Assembly: GCA_035285595.1 (NCBI GenBank)
Contig: JAYKGV010000002.1
Location: 62,001 to 126,000 of the forward strand
Direction: 5' to 3'
Origin: VGJW01 sp035285595
GTDB lineage: Bacteria; Cyanobacteriota; Sericytochromatia; S15B-MN24; VGJW01
Length of the DNA: 64,000 nt
Positions 16,088 to 23,656 of the stretch are shown piece by piece (within the stretch, counting starts at the first letter, position 1; the number at the start of each line of letters is the position of its first letter). Under the pieces are notes generated by a model, which saw only the letters and a list, made by a program, of their open reading frames with translations, was not told where the DNA came from and searched no databases. A program made the translations under genes and the position numbers.

Positions 16088-16825
16088 ATGAGTCAAGTCA
16101 ACGTGGCCGTGGCCTTCGGCGCGGGACTGATGTCCTTCCTGTCGCCCTGCGTGCTGCCCCTGGTGCCCGGTTATCTGTCCTTCGTCGCCGGTGTATCCCT
16201 CGATGAACTCAAGGCGGGTGCCGCGACCGCCTCGGGGGCGCGTGGCCGCGTGCTGTCCCAGACCTTGGCCTTCGTGCTCGGCTTTTCCCTGGTCTTCGTG
16301 TTGCTCGGTGCGTCGGCCACGACTCTGGGGGCCTTGCTGCTCGACCATCAGGTCCTGATTGGCCGGTTGGCCGGGGCCGTGGTGATCCTGTTCGGTCTGC
16401 ACACCGCCGGCTGGTTGCGGATTCCTTTCCTGTACCAGGAACGCCGCGCCAGCGTGAAGAACCGGCCAGCCGGTTTCGTGGGCGCCTTCGTCGTGGGCCT
16501 TGCCTTTGCCTTCGGTTGGACGCCCTGTATCGGGCCCATTCTGGCCTCGATCCTGACGCTGGCTTCTCAGGAAGAGACGTTGGGGCAGGGCGTCGCTCTT
16601 CTGGGAGCGTACTCCTGTGGATTGGCCCTGCCTTTCCTGGGGGCTGCGCTGGCCTTCGACAGGCTTCTGGGGCTGTTCGATCGTGTGAAGAGACACATGC
16701 GTGTGGTCGAGGTGGTCAGCGGCCTGCTGCTGGTGTTCGTCGGCATCTTGCTGGCCACGGGAGGCCTGACGGTCCTCGGGGGCATGATGCAGCGTCTTCC
16801 CCTCCTCAATCGGTTGTCCCTGTAG
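16088..16825 (+). CDS. ccdA: Cytochrome c biogenesis protein CcdA (DsbD membrane domain family)
   Basis: 245 aa with six predicted transmembrane helices. It moves reducing electrons from cytoplasmic thioredoxin to periplasmic thiol proteins for haem attachment to apocytochrome c. The two conserved cysteines are present: C21 in MSFLSPCVLPLVPGY and the second in FGWTPCIGPIL. I use the ATG at 16088 rather than an earlier in-frame start at 16061, because homologues begin just before the FGAGLMSFLSPC stretch. It is followed closely by the GNAT gene. No thioredoxin-like CcmG/ResA partner is adjacent. Confidence 0.92.
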   Translation: MSQVNVAVAFGAGLMSFLSPCVLPLVPGYLSFVAGVSLDELKAGAATASGARGRVLSQTLAFVLGFSLVFVLLGASATTLGALLLDHQVLIGRLAGAVVILFGLHTAGWLRIPFLYQERRASVKNRPAGFVGAFVVGLAFAFGWTPCIGPILASILTLASQEETLGQGVALLGAYSCGLALPFLGAALAFDRLLGLFDRVKRHMRVVEVVSGLLLVFVGILLATGGLTVLGGMMQRLPLLNRLSL

Positions 16826-16831
16826 GGTTCC

Positions 16832-17305
16832 GTGTTCGTCTTGCCTGCTGCTCTATCCTTTCAGTGGTTGCTCGCCGGGGATCCCGGCATCCGTGAAGCC
16901 CTGGCTGTCCGTTGGTCGGTCTTCGTGGACGAACAGGGCTTGCCGGCCGCGGAAGAGGTGGATGAATGGGATGGCGTTTGTGAGCACCTTCTCGCAGTGT
17001 TGGAGGGTCGAACGGTGGGAACCGCCCGGTTGATTCCTCTCGATGCTCACACCGTGCGTGTCGGCCGGGTGGCTGTGATGCGCGAGGCGCGTCACCAAGG
17101 CGTGGCGACCCGCCTGATGGTGCATTGCGAGGACCGTGCAAGGAGCCAAGGACGAGAAGTGGTGCGCCTCTCCGCCCAATGGGGCGTCGTCTCCTTCTAT
17201 GAGCAGCTGGGTTATGCGGTGACGGGTGCCCCCTACCTTGAGGCCGGTATCGTGCACGTAGCCATGGTCAAGCGGCTCGGACCTGCGGGAGTGTCCGGGG
17301 CTTAG
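16832..17305 (+). CDS. GNAT family N-acetyltransferase (YjcF/ElaA-like)
   Basis: 157 aa from a GTG 6 bp after the ccdA stop. RxxVFVDEQGLP.AEEVDEWD near the N-terminus is typical of the YjcF/ElaA group. VGRVAVMREARHQGVATRLM is the acetyl-CoA pyrophosphate-binding motif (RxxGxA type, here RHQGVA). SFYEQLGYAVTGAPYLEAGIVHVAM is the normal GNAT C-terminal strand with the catalytic Tyr region. It transfers acetyl groups to an unknown amine. Substrates of this subgroup are not established. Confidence 0.85.
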   Translation: MFVLPAALSFQWLLAGDPGIREALAVRWSVFVDEQGLPAAEEVDEWDGVCEHLLAVLEGRTVGTARLIPLDAHTVRVGRVAVMREARHQGVATRLMVHCEDRARSQGREVVRLSAQWGVVSFYEQLGYAVTGAPYLEAGIVHVAMVKRLGPAGVSGA

Positions 17306-17337
17306 CGTGGACTTCAGGGCAACTTAACCCTCTCTTC

Positions 17338-17366
17338 GCAAGTCCGGCGATGGATGAGCCGATAGT
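17338..17366 (+). promoter_or_regulatory. Candidate promoter element upstream of first repeat lipoprotein (CGCAAG...GCCGATAG)
   Basis: GCAAGTCC, 12 nt, then GCCGATAG. The downstream box resembles the sigma-28 (FliA) -10 GCCGATAA; the upstream box only partly resembles TAAAGTTT. A similar pair (CGCAAG with GGCGATAA, about 25 bp offset) precedes the paralogous lipoprotein at 18161-18190. Weak evidence. Confidence 0.25.
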
Positions 17367-17413
17367 TCTCCCATCCTGCAAGTCCTCCAGAACCCTTACG
17401 GAGTGTGCCCCTG

Positions 17414-18022
17414 ATGATCCCGAGTCGGCGTGTTCTGGCAAGCCTGTTCGCGTCTGCGATCATGGCTTCCGGCCTCGTCCTTTCCGGATGTGGCACCCGA
17501 GTCGGTTCGACCGGAGACCCCAACGCGGAGGAGCCTCCTGAGCCTGTGCAGCCGGCACCCATGCCCTCGTCGGATCCGGGCGGCTCCCTTCCTATCGTCC
17601 CCTCTCCCGGCATGCCCGAACCGGGGTTGCCGCCGCTGCCCGTGCAGCCTGCACCCTCCGTGCGTTTGCAGGTCACTCAAAAGATGTTCAAGACCGAGCT
17701 GCTCGGCTGGTTCTCCAAGCCCTACGTGGAGCTGTTGGTCACTAATCCCTCCCAGGCGGCACTCGGTGGCACCTTGACCGTGAGTTTCACCAAGAAGGGC
17801 GAGCCCACGGGTGACGACCAGACCCGTCAGGTCTCACTCGGCGCCAATCAAACCCAGACGCTGCGGATGACCGCTGTCAAGGGCAATCCCGACGGGGCCC
17901 GCTTCTCCATCTCTACGGACACTCCTGCTGCGATACCCGGCGGCTTTGGCAGCGGATATGGTTCGGGTTACGGTTCAGGTTACGGCAGCGGCTACGGTTC
18001 CGGTTCAGGGTTCGGCTACTGA
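17414..18022 (+). CDS. Lipoprotein with C-terminal Gly-Ser-Gly-Tyr repeats (paralogue A)
   Basis: 202 aa. An N-terminal signal peptide ends in a lipobox LVLSGC, so the mature protein is lipid-anchored. A Pro-rich linker (~33-85) leads to a beta-rich domain (~88-165) with the sequence VELLVTNPSQAALGGTLTVS. The tail is four GSGY units and a final GSGSGFGY. The domain is clearly related to that of the next gene (NPSQA shared, same strand pattern), so the two are paralogues. The start is the ATG at 17414 with GGAG 10 nt upstream. It is probably a cell-surface or periplasmic protein whose glycine/aromatic tail is extended and flexible. No function known. Confidence 0.75.
   Translation: MIPSRRVLASLFASAIMASGLVLSGCGTRVGSTGDPNAEEPPEPVQPAPMPSSDPGGSLPIVPSPGMPEPGLPPLPVQPAPSVRLQVTQKMFKTELLGWFSKPYVELLVTNPSQAALGGTLTVSFTKKGEPTGDDQTRQVSLGANQTQTLRMTAVKGNPDGARFSISTDTPAAIPGGFGSGYGSGYGSGYGSGYGSGSGFGY
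17948..17995 (+). repeat. Four 12-bp tandem units encoding GSGY
   Basis: Imperfect tandem copies of a GGT-TCG-GGT-TAC-type unit in the 3' end of the lipoprotein gene, with mostly synonymous differences between units. That suggests selection on the peptide repeat. Confidence 0.75.
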
Positions 18023-18048
18023 CGTCACGCTCGTCTTGCTCCTGGGAG

Positions 18049-18087
18049 CCCCCGGAGACCTTAGGGTCTCCGGGGGAAGTCTCCTTT
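18049..18087 (+). terminator. Rho-independent-type terminator after lipoprotein A
   Basis: A perfect 12-bp stem, CCCCCGGAGACC / GGTCTCCGGGGG, with a TTAG loop (18049-18076), followed by AAGTCTCCTTTT. The U-tract is short and slightly displaced, but the stem is very stable. It separates the two lipoprotein paralogues. Confidence 0.75.
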
Positions 18088-18138
18088 TGGGGGGCTTTCG
18101 GATGGCACGGGGGGCGCCCCCATGCTTAAATCTCTCTT

Positions 18139-18154
18139 AGGAAAATCTTTTCCT
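18139..18154. promoter_or_regulatory. AT-rich palindrome AGGAAAA-TC-TTTTCCT upstream of lipoprotein B
   Basis: A perfect 7-bp inverted repeat with a 2-nt centre in an otherwise GC-rich region, about 80 bp before the start codon and just upstream of the candidate promoter. It could be an operator for a dimeric repressor or activator. Confidence 0.35.
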
Positions 18155-18236
18155 GAATTGCGCAAGCCGGGCTCTCCGAGGGGGCGATAATCCCTTAACG
18201 CAGGCGCAGGGCCTGGAACCAGTGGAGGGAACCCCG

Positions 18237-18926
18237 ATGTCGAAGCGGATGCTGCGGATGGCCGCCGTCCTCGGTGCGCTGATGCTGGCCGGTTGTGGTG
18301 GTGATCCGGGTTACGTGGATCCGGGCTTCGGCAACACGCCGAGCTACCCTTCGGATCCCGGCACGGGCTTCCCGTCTACTCCGACTTATCCTTCCAACCC
18401 TTCCAATCCAGGATTTCCCAGCTATCCGTCGAATCCTGGGGTCCCGTCGGTGCCTGGCACGCCTGCGGTGCCTCCGTCGGCCACCGTCACGGACAAGGCG
18501 CGGACGGGAGGGTTCCTGTTCATGTTTCGCAAGATGAAAGCCACCATCCAAGTCTCCAATCCGTCTCAGGCGATGTCTTCGGCTACCCTGACCATTACCT
18601 TCATGAAGGGTGGACAGACCGTTGAGACCATGACGCAGACAGTGGATCTCGCTCCCGGGGAGAGTCGCCAAATTCAAGTCACCTCGACCAAGACAGCGGA
18701 TGATGTCAGTGCTTATGCCACGTCTAACGGGGGAGGCTCAGGCTATCCGACGCCCGTCGGTGGGTTCCCCGGCGGAGGCAGCTATGGTGGGGGCACCGGC
18801 AATGGATTCGGCGGTGGTACGGGTTACGGCGGTGGTACAGGCTACGGCGGTGGTACAGGTTACGGCGGTGGTACAGGTTACGGCGGTGGTACAGGTTACG
18901 GCGGTGGTACGGGCTTCGGGGGCTAG
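18237..18926 (+). CDS. Lipoprotein with C-terminal GGGTGY repeats (paralogue B)
   Basis: 229 aa from the ATG at 18237 with GGAGGGA 6 nt upstream. The signal peptide ends with lipobox LMLAGC. A Pro/Ser/Asn-rich linker (PSNP repeats, ~30-80) leads to a beta-rich domain (~88-150) with ATIQVSNPSQAMSSATLTIT, paralogous to the preceding gene. The tail is nearly pure Gly/Thr/Tyr with five GGGTGY units and a GGGTGF. The two proteins share layout but use different repeat units. It ends 9 bp before the first permease gene of the lipid transporter, so read-through into that operon is plausible. The role is unknown; surface anchoring or matrix formation are possibilities. Confidence 0.75.
   Translation: MSKRMLRMAAVLGALMLAGCGGDPGYVDPGFGNTPSYPSDPGTGFPSTPTYPSNPSNPGFPSYPSNPGVPSVPGTPAVPPSATVTDKARTGGFLFMFRKMKATIQVSNPSQAMSSATLTITFMKGGQTVETMTQTVDLAPGESRQIQVTSTKTADDVSAYATSNGGGSGYPTPVGGFPGGGSYGGGTGNGFGGGTGYGGGTGYGGGTGYGGGTGYGGGTGYGGGTGFGG
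18810..18917 (+). repeat. Six 18-bp tandem repeats encoding GGGTGY/F
   Basis: Six direct copies of GGCGGTGGTACRGGYTAC, the last ending TTC, nearly identical at the nucleotide level. Such close identity suggests recent expansion, and copy number could change by slipped-strand pairing. Confidence 0.9.
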
Positions 18927-18935
18927 ACGCCCCCC

Positions 18936-19625
18936 GTGGTCTTCCGCCACGGTGATCCCGGGCAGGCAGCCGGACCTATCGGTTTCCTGCCCGTCGTCGT
19001 CCTTCTCGGCACGATGGGAGCCGTGGCCAGTCTTCATGGCCTGAGGGTCCTGGAGCCAATGGGGGCGGTGGCGTGGCTCGGCCAAGCCCTGGATCGCGTG
19101 ACGAGTCGCCAGGTAGCTCCTTTGCTGGCTGCTCTGGTGCTTGCAGCTGAGGCCGCCTCGGCCCTCGCGGGTGCCATGGTTGTCATGGCTCAGCAGGAAG
19201 GCTGGGCTGCGCTCCGTCTTCTCGGACGGACTCCCAGGACTTGGTGGGGGGCCGCTGCGCTCTGGCGCGGAATCGTGGGCGGCGCGAGCTACACGTTCGT
19301 GGGATGGCTTGCCTTCGTGGCCGGGGGAGCGATCGTGCTGTCGGTTCTCGGGCGATCCCTGGAACCTTGGATGGGGGCATTTCTCCGCCCGGGTCTGTTT
19401 GGAGACATCGGCACGGGCGTGCTCAAGGGAGCGTTTTTCGGGCTTGGCGTGCAGCTCACGGCTTTTTGCACAGGGGAGGGAGCCATCAGGGCTCTTGCCG
19501 AGGGACGAGGTCCCGCTGGCGAGGAGGCTGTTGGTGAAGCGGCAGGTACCGCTGTGGTCAGAGCTCTGCTTTTCCTGGCGATGGCCGAGGCGATCTGGGT
19601 TTTTCTGATCGAGGTCAAGGGGTGA
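18936..19625 (+). CDS. MlaE-like ABC permease 1
   Basis: 229 aa from a GTG start 9 bp after lipoprotein B. It is a hydrophobic protein with about five transmembrane helices. Features match the MlaE/YrbE permease family: the coupling-helix region VVMAQQEGWAALRLLGRTPR corresponds to the MlaE LGTMxVTEQIDALxxMGxxP segment, and GVLKGAFFGLGVQLTAFCTGEGA matches the conserved K..FG.....C..G. It is diverged from typical MlaE, with the ELG motif lost. It would form the membrane part of a phospholipid transporter with the genes that follow. The stop overlaps the next gene by 4 bp (GTGA). Confidence 0.72.
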   Translation: MVFRHGDPGQAAGPIGFLPVVVLLGTMGAVASLHGLRVLEPMGAVAWLGQALDRVTSRQVAPLLAALVLAAEAASALAGAMVVMAQQEGWAALRLLGRTPRTWWGAAALWRGIVGGASYTFVGWLAFVAGGAIVLSVLGRSLEPWMGAFLRPGLFGDIGTGVLKGAFFGLGVQLTAFCTGEGAIRALAEGRGPAGEEAVGEAAGTAVVRALLFLAMAEAIWVFLIEVKG

Positions 19626-20311
19626 CGGGTTTTGACCCCAGGGAAAGTGAGCTCCCTGCAGCGGTGAGGGTCTCCTGGGAGGGCTTCAGGCTCGCTGTCG
19701 TGCCGGTGATGGTTGTTGCCGCCTTGCTGGCACTTGCCCTGACCATTCTCGCCCTTGGGCCATTTGCGAGGCTCGGGGCGCCCTCCAAGATCGGGGCACT
19801 GGAGGGCAGACTTTTCCTTGACGAACTCATGCCGTTGCTCGCGACAGCCTTGGCGACAGCCCGATGGGGTGCCGGTCGGACGGCCGAGGCGGCCATGATG
19901 CAGCACGGTGGGCAAAGGGAGGCGCTCCGCCTGCTGGGGGTTTCCTTGGTTCGGCGCCTCCACTTCTCCGGGATGGTTGGCATGTCGCTGGCCCTGCCCG
20001 CCTTGACGCTCTGGGCCAGCTGGGCCGCCTTCCTGACTGCAGCCCTTACGGCTCGATTGCATGCCGGATTGCCCCTCGACCTTTTCTGGGATGAGGTCCT
20101 TAGGGTGGCCACGCCGGCAGATCTGGGTCTCGCCCTTCTGAAAGCCATGGTGTTTGGGACAGGGGTCGGCTGGATGGCCACACATGCAGGACTTGCGTCT
20201 GCGCCCGGACCTCACGGATTGTCGCGTGCGGTTTCGGTCGGAGTCGTGCGGTCGACGTGGATGGTGGGGGTCGTCAATCTTCTTCTTACCGGGATGTGGA
20301 CTCTCCGATGA
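19622..20311 (+). CDS. MlaE-like ABC permease 2
   Basis: 229 aa, GTG start overlapping the previous stop. Same family as permease 1 but with a different sequence. RTAEAAMMQHGGQREALRLLGVSLVRR fits the MlaE coupling segment, and LALLKAMVFGTGVGWMATHAG fits the conserved C-terminal segment. MlaE normally works as a homodimer. Two tandem, equally long but different permeases imply a heterodimer. The stop overlaps the ATPase start by 4 bp (ATGA). Confidence 0.72.
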   Translation: MTGFDPRESELPAAVRVSWEGFRLAVVPVMVVAALLALALTILALGPFARLGAPSKIGALEGRLFLDELMPLLATALATARWGAGRTAEAAMMQHGGQREALRLLGVSLVRRLHFSGMVGMSLALPALTLWASWAAFLTAALTARLHAGLPLDLFWDEVLRVATPADLGLALLKAMVFGTGVGWMATHAGLASAPGPHGLSRAVSVGVVRSTWMVGVVNLLLTGMWTLR

Positions 20312-21015
20312 GCGATCGGTTTCTGGTCGAGGCGCTTGGCGTCACGCTGGCCGTTCGCGGCCGCATCCTGGCGAGTGAACTCGATCTGCGGGTGTCGCGT
20401 GGCGAGCGGGTGTGTCTGGTCGGTCCTTCCGGGACAGGGAAGTCGGTCCTGTTGCAGACCTTGACGGGCGCCTTGCGGCCGGCTGCAGGAGAGGTGCGGC
20501 TTTTCGGCGCGGATCCCGCTTACCTGCCGCGGGGAATTGCCAGTCAGCTTGGCATGGCGTTTCAGGACGGGGCCCTCTTTCCTTCGCTCAGTGTCCGCGA
20601 GAACGTGGCCTTGCCGCTCGAATTGGCCGGTCTTGCCCATGACGTCTCTGACAGGGTTTCCGAAGTTCTTGCCAAGGTGGGGCTTGCCGGGGCGGCGGAT
20701 CTACGGCCCTTGGATCTGTCGGGGGGCATGCGAAAGCGTGCCGGCCTCGCGAGAGCCTTGGTCCTCCATCCCCGGCTGCTGCTGCTCGACGAGCCTACGA
20801 GCGGGCTTGATCCCGTGACGGCTCGTGAGATGGCCGATGTGGTCGATGCCGTGGCGGGCGACGCCGGACTGCTCGCGGTTACCCACGATCCGATACTGCT
20901 GGCCCGACTCGGCGGACGTGTGCTGGTGCTGGAGGGCGGGCGCCTGCGACCCGCCGAGGGGGATCCCTGGTGGGAATCCTTCCGATTGGCCAGCAAGCCA
21001 TGGTGCTCGTGCTAG
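20308..21015 (+). CDS. MlaF-like ABC transporter ATPase
   Basis: 235 aa from the ATG at 20308. All ATPase motifs are present: Walker A GPSGTGKS (~39-46), Q-loop in GMAFQDGALFPSL, signature LSGGMRKRAGLARAL, Walker B LLLLDEPTSGLDP, and H-loop in AVTHDP. The GMRKR after the signature is typical of MlaF/Ttg2A. It powers lipid movement between the membranes together with the two permeases and the MCE protein that follows 10 bp downstream. Confidence 0.92.
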   Translation: MSDRFLVEALGVTLAVRGRILASELDLRVSRGERVCLVGPSGTGKSVLLQTLTGALRPAAGEVRLFGADPAYLPRGIASQLGMAFQDGALFPSLSVRENVALPLELAGLAHDVSDRVSEVLAKVGLAGAADLRPLDLSGGMRKRAGLARALVLHPRLLLLDEPTSGLDPVTAREMADVVDAVAGDAGLLAVTHDPILLARLGGRVLVLEGGRLRPAEGDPWWESFRLASKPWCSC

Positions 21016-21025
21016 ACTGCCGAGG

Positions 21026-21904
21026 ATGGCGACGGATTCGGGCAAACGAGGCCCATGGCGAGGCAGTCTCCTCGCCATGTTGCTGACGCTCGTCGCGGGA
21101 TTCGCCTTGTGGTGGGGACTTTGGCCGGCAGGATCCCTGCATGGTCTTCGCATCAGGGCGCGATTCGAGGACGTCACAGGCTTGCCTCGTGACGGGATGG
21201 TCCAGCTTGGTGGTGTGCCTGTTGGCCGGGTCGTTTCCTTGGCGTGGCGAGAGGGAGCGGCCGAGGTGACCATGGTCGTGGACCGAAGGATTTCTTTGCC
21301 GAGGGATACCGAGGCGGTGCTGCGACCTCGTAGTCTGCTTGGCGAGCGCTTCATCGACTTGCGGCCCGGGCGCAGACAGGACGTGTTCCTGCGCGAAGGG
21401 GACCGACTCGAGCGAACCCGTCGTGCTCCGGATCTGGAGGCGCTGCTGGCCGCCCTGCCCGCCGATCGCCTCGATGACGCTGCCGTAGGCACGGTAGAGA
21501 CCATCGAAGCGGCCCGGCGGTTGCTGCGGCGACTCGAAGGCACTTTGGACCGCGCGGATCGTGCCTTGGGTGCCGTCGAACGCTTGGCTGAGGAAGCCCG
21601 GCGCGACGTGGGCGAGGTGCGTCGGGTGGCGACGGAAGTTGGACCGGATCTTGAGCTGACGTTGCAAGATGCCGGGCGATTGGCCCGGACCGTCGATCGG
21701 GTGCTGGACCGTGACGTGGCTCCCTTGCTGCAGGGAGGCCAAAGGACGGTGAAGCGCCTCGATGCGTTGGCGCTCAAGCTGGAAGGGACGTTGCTGCGCT
21801 TGGACCCTGTCCTTGTCCAGGCACGCGAGGTGGTGGATCGTGACTATCTGCACCATCTCCTCCGCGAGGAGGGCGTGCGCGTCCACGTCGCGCCTTTTCG
21901 TTGA
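21026..21904 (+). CDS. MlaD-like MCE domain lipid-binding protein
   Basis: 292 aa from the ATG at 21026. One N-terminal transmembrane helix (~14-35), then a single MCE domain (~42-115) with RFEDVTGLPRDGMVQLGGVPVGRV and LLGERFIDLRPG, the core of the family. A long helical region (~135-285) with heptad-like Leu/Ala/Arg spacing follows and could form a coiled-coil tunnel or bridge across the periplasm. MCE proteins form hexameric rings that carry lipid. Last gene of the operon; convergent with the membrane protein downstream. Confidence 0.88.
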   Translation: MATDSGKRGPWRGSLLAMLLTLVAGFALWWGLWPAGSLHGLRIRARFEDVTGLPRDGMVQLGGVPVGRVVSLAWREGAAEVTMVVDRRISLPRDTEAVLRPRSLLGERFIDLRPGRRQDVFLREGDRLERTRRAPDLEALLAALPADRLDDAAVGTVETIEAARRLLRRLEGTLDRADRALGAVERLAEEARRDVGEVRRVATEVGPDLELTLQDAGRLARTVDRVLDRDVAPLLQGGQRTVKRLDALALKLEGTLLRLDPVLVQAREVVDRDYLHHLLREEGVRVHVAPFR

Positions 21905-21923
21905 GTCGTCCCGGCCCTTTTCC

Positions 21924-22460
21924 TTAGTAGTCGACCCGTAACCGCGGCTGGGTCTGTTCCCGCCGAGAAGCTTCCTCGGCGAATTGCCACGCCTCCCAAG
22001 CGCCGAGCCCCCACGGCACCATGGCCGCCAGCACGCCGATGAGAGCGCCAGGTGCGAGGCTGCCGTCCGCTCCGATGAGGCGACCCGTCAGCGCTGCCTG
22101 ACTGCCCAAACCAACGAAGAGGCCACTGGCAAGCGTCACGCCCGCTACCGTCCAGCTGCGGCCATGTTGCCCCAGCCAAACTTGTCCGCCGCCGGGCAAG
22201 GCGACCCCCATGCCCAGGGCGATCCAGGGATTGGGCGGGGCCGCCGGTGCGACACTCTCGCGGGGGACCCGCACGATGCCCGTCGCCGTCACGACCTCCA
22301 GGGTCATGTCATCCTGCTTCTGGATGCGACCCTCGAGGCGGGTGCCGTTGCGGAGGTGAAGGGTCTCCGCTCCGGCGGGCCAGCCCATGGGGATTCCGGA
22401 CAGGCCGAGGAGGACGATCGCGATGGTACGACAGGGTATGGCTGGCACGGGAAACCTCAC
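21924..22460 (-). CDS. Small membrane protein with N-terminal SH3-like secreted segment
   Basis: 178 aa from a GTG at 22460 that overlaps the GlcE-like stop (GTGA). A signal peptide (~1-33) ends near PAGA. LHLRNGTRLEGRIQKQDDMT and the following strand resemble the short beta-barrel seen in secreted LSm/SH3-like domains. The C-terminal half has about three hydrophobic helices, starting GVALPGGGQVWLGQHGRSW, similar to small TM2/DUF5683-type membrane proteins. Co-transcribed with the glycolate oxidase-like genes, but nothing links it to them functionally. Confidence 0.6.
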   Translation of the reverse strand: MRFPVPAIPCRTIAIVLLGLSGIPMGWPAGAETLHLRNGTRLEGRIQKQDDMTLEVVTATGIVRVPRESVAPAAPPNPWIALGMGVALPGGGQVWLGQHGRSWTVAGVTLASGLFVGLGSQAALTGRLIGADGSLAPGALIGVLAAMVPWGLGAWEAWQFAEEASRREQTQPRLRVDY

Positions 22461-23656
22461 GTCAGACAACCGGGAAGGATGTCCGGGTTCATGATGTCGT
22501 CCGGATCGCAGGTGCGCTTGAGGTCGCGCGAGAGCTCCAAGTCGGTCCGAGCGGGTCCCAGCGTGCCATGGCCCGGTCCTCGGGTCTGCTGCCACAACCC
22601 CCCGGAAGCTTCGGTCATCCTCGCGACAGGGGGAAGCGGGGCACCGTCCTCGCACCAGAGGGCGAGGTCCAGTCGTCCTCTGCCCGGGTCGGCTCGCCAC
22701 GTCCATTCCCTGCCTTCGGCGGCGTGCAGGTCCAGCCACGAAGCAAGCCCGCCGAGCAGCGGCACGAGCCGGGACGGCAGCAAGGCCAACACCCAGGCCG
22801 CGTCGGGGGGGCGTGTCTCCGGGTAGGGGGGCTGCTGTTGCCAGTGGTCCGGCCCTGCCGTCGATCCGGAGCAGGTACCCGACCAGCCTGCGGAAACCGC
22901 ATCAACCCGTGCCACGTGACCTTCCACCCCGGCCACGAGCCTCCAGGCAAGGCCCCCTCGCCAAGGCAGGCGCCCAGGTGCGAGCAGGGCCTGTGGACTG
23001 CCAATTCTGTTTGAGGAGGATGCGACATCGGGAACGAGGCGGAGCCAATCCAAGGGAATCCTCCGTAGGGGGGCAAGGGCTCGGGCAAGGGCTTCTTCGC
23101 CGTGGCCGTTCGAAATCGATTCTGTCCAGGCTTCGGGCAAGGCTGCGACCTTGAAGGTCACCGACAGGATGAAGCCAAGGGTGCCGCGACTCCCGCACCA
23201 GAGGCGGACGCCGTCATAGCCGGCTACGTTCTTCACGACTCTCGCGCCCACGCGCATCCGCTCCCCGGTTCCCAGAACCGTGTCTAGCCCCACCACCCAC
23301 GTCCGAGGCAGTCCGGGGCCGTGCAATCGAGGACCCGTGGTGCCATGGGCTACCAACCCTCCGACCGTCCCTCCGGGGGGGGCATCGAGGGGCAGCGCCT
23401 GCCCGCAATTCGCCAGCCGCTCCCGCAATTCGTCGAGGGTCATGCCGGCTGGAGCCGTGACGAGCAGATCCTCGGGGTGATGCAGCCATTCGCCGGCGTC
23501 TGCGGCCACATGGACCTCTTGTCCCGCAGGTCGCACGGAGCCGGCACGGGTCCCTGCCCCGAAAGGATGCAGGGGCGTGCCGTGGCGTCGGGCCTCGCGC
23601 ACCAGCGCCTGGGTCTCCTCGGGCGAGGCGAGCCGGACGACAGAGGGAGAGATCAA
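22457..23656 (-). CDS. FAD-binding oxidoreductase, GlcE-like
   Basis: 399 aa from a TTG at 23656 that overlaps the GlcD-like stop (TTGA), with GGAGG about 10 nt upstream. It has an N-terminal FAD-binding PCMH-type fold: VRLASPEETQALVREARRH, GAGTRAG in the pyrophosphate loop, a GGTVGGLVAHGTTGP motif and VVKNVAGYD. Its length fits GlcE, the second subunit of glycolate oxidase. The KNVAGYD element is strongly conserved in GlcE. It would oxidise 2-hydroxy acids together with the GlcD-like protein. Confidence 0.8.
   Translation of the reverse strand: MISPSVVRLASPEETQALVREARRHGTPLHPFGAGTRAGSVRPAGQEVHVAADAGEWLHHPEDLLVTAPAGMTLDELRERLANCGQALPLDAPPGGTVGGLVAHGTTGPRLHGPGLPRTWVVGLDTVLGTGERMRVGARVVKNVAGYDGVRLWCGSRGTLGFILSVTFKVAALPEAWTESISNGHGEEALARALAPLRRIPLDWLRLVPDVASSSNRIGSPQALLAPGRLPWRGGLAWRLVAGVEGHVARVDAVSAGWSGTCSGSTAGPDHWQQQPPYPETRPPDAAWVLALLPSRLVPLLGGLASWLDLHAAEGREWTWRADPGRGRLDLALWCEDGAPLPPVARMTEASGGLWQQTRGPGHGTLGPARTDLELSRDLKRTCDPDDIMNPDILPGCLT

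Noticed and set aside
15611..16696. N-terminal extension of the cyclase frame by about 360 codons
   Set aside because: It runs opposite the ccdA gene and overlaps the Arg/Pro-rich gene in another frame; the zinc ribbon begins right after the GTG at 15610.
18810..18917. CRISPR-like array
   Set aside because: The repeats have no spacers and encode a continuous GGGTGY peptide.
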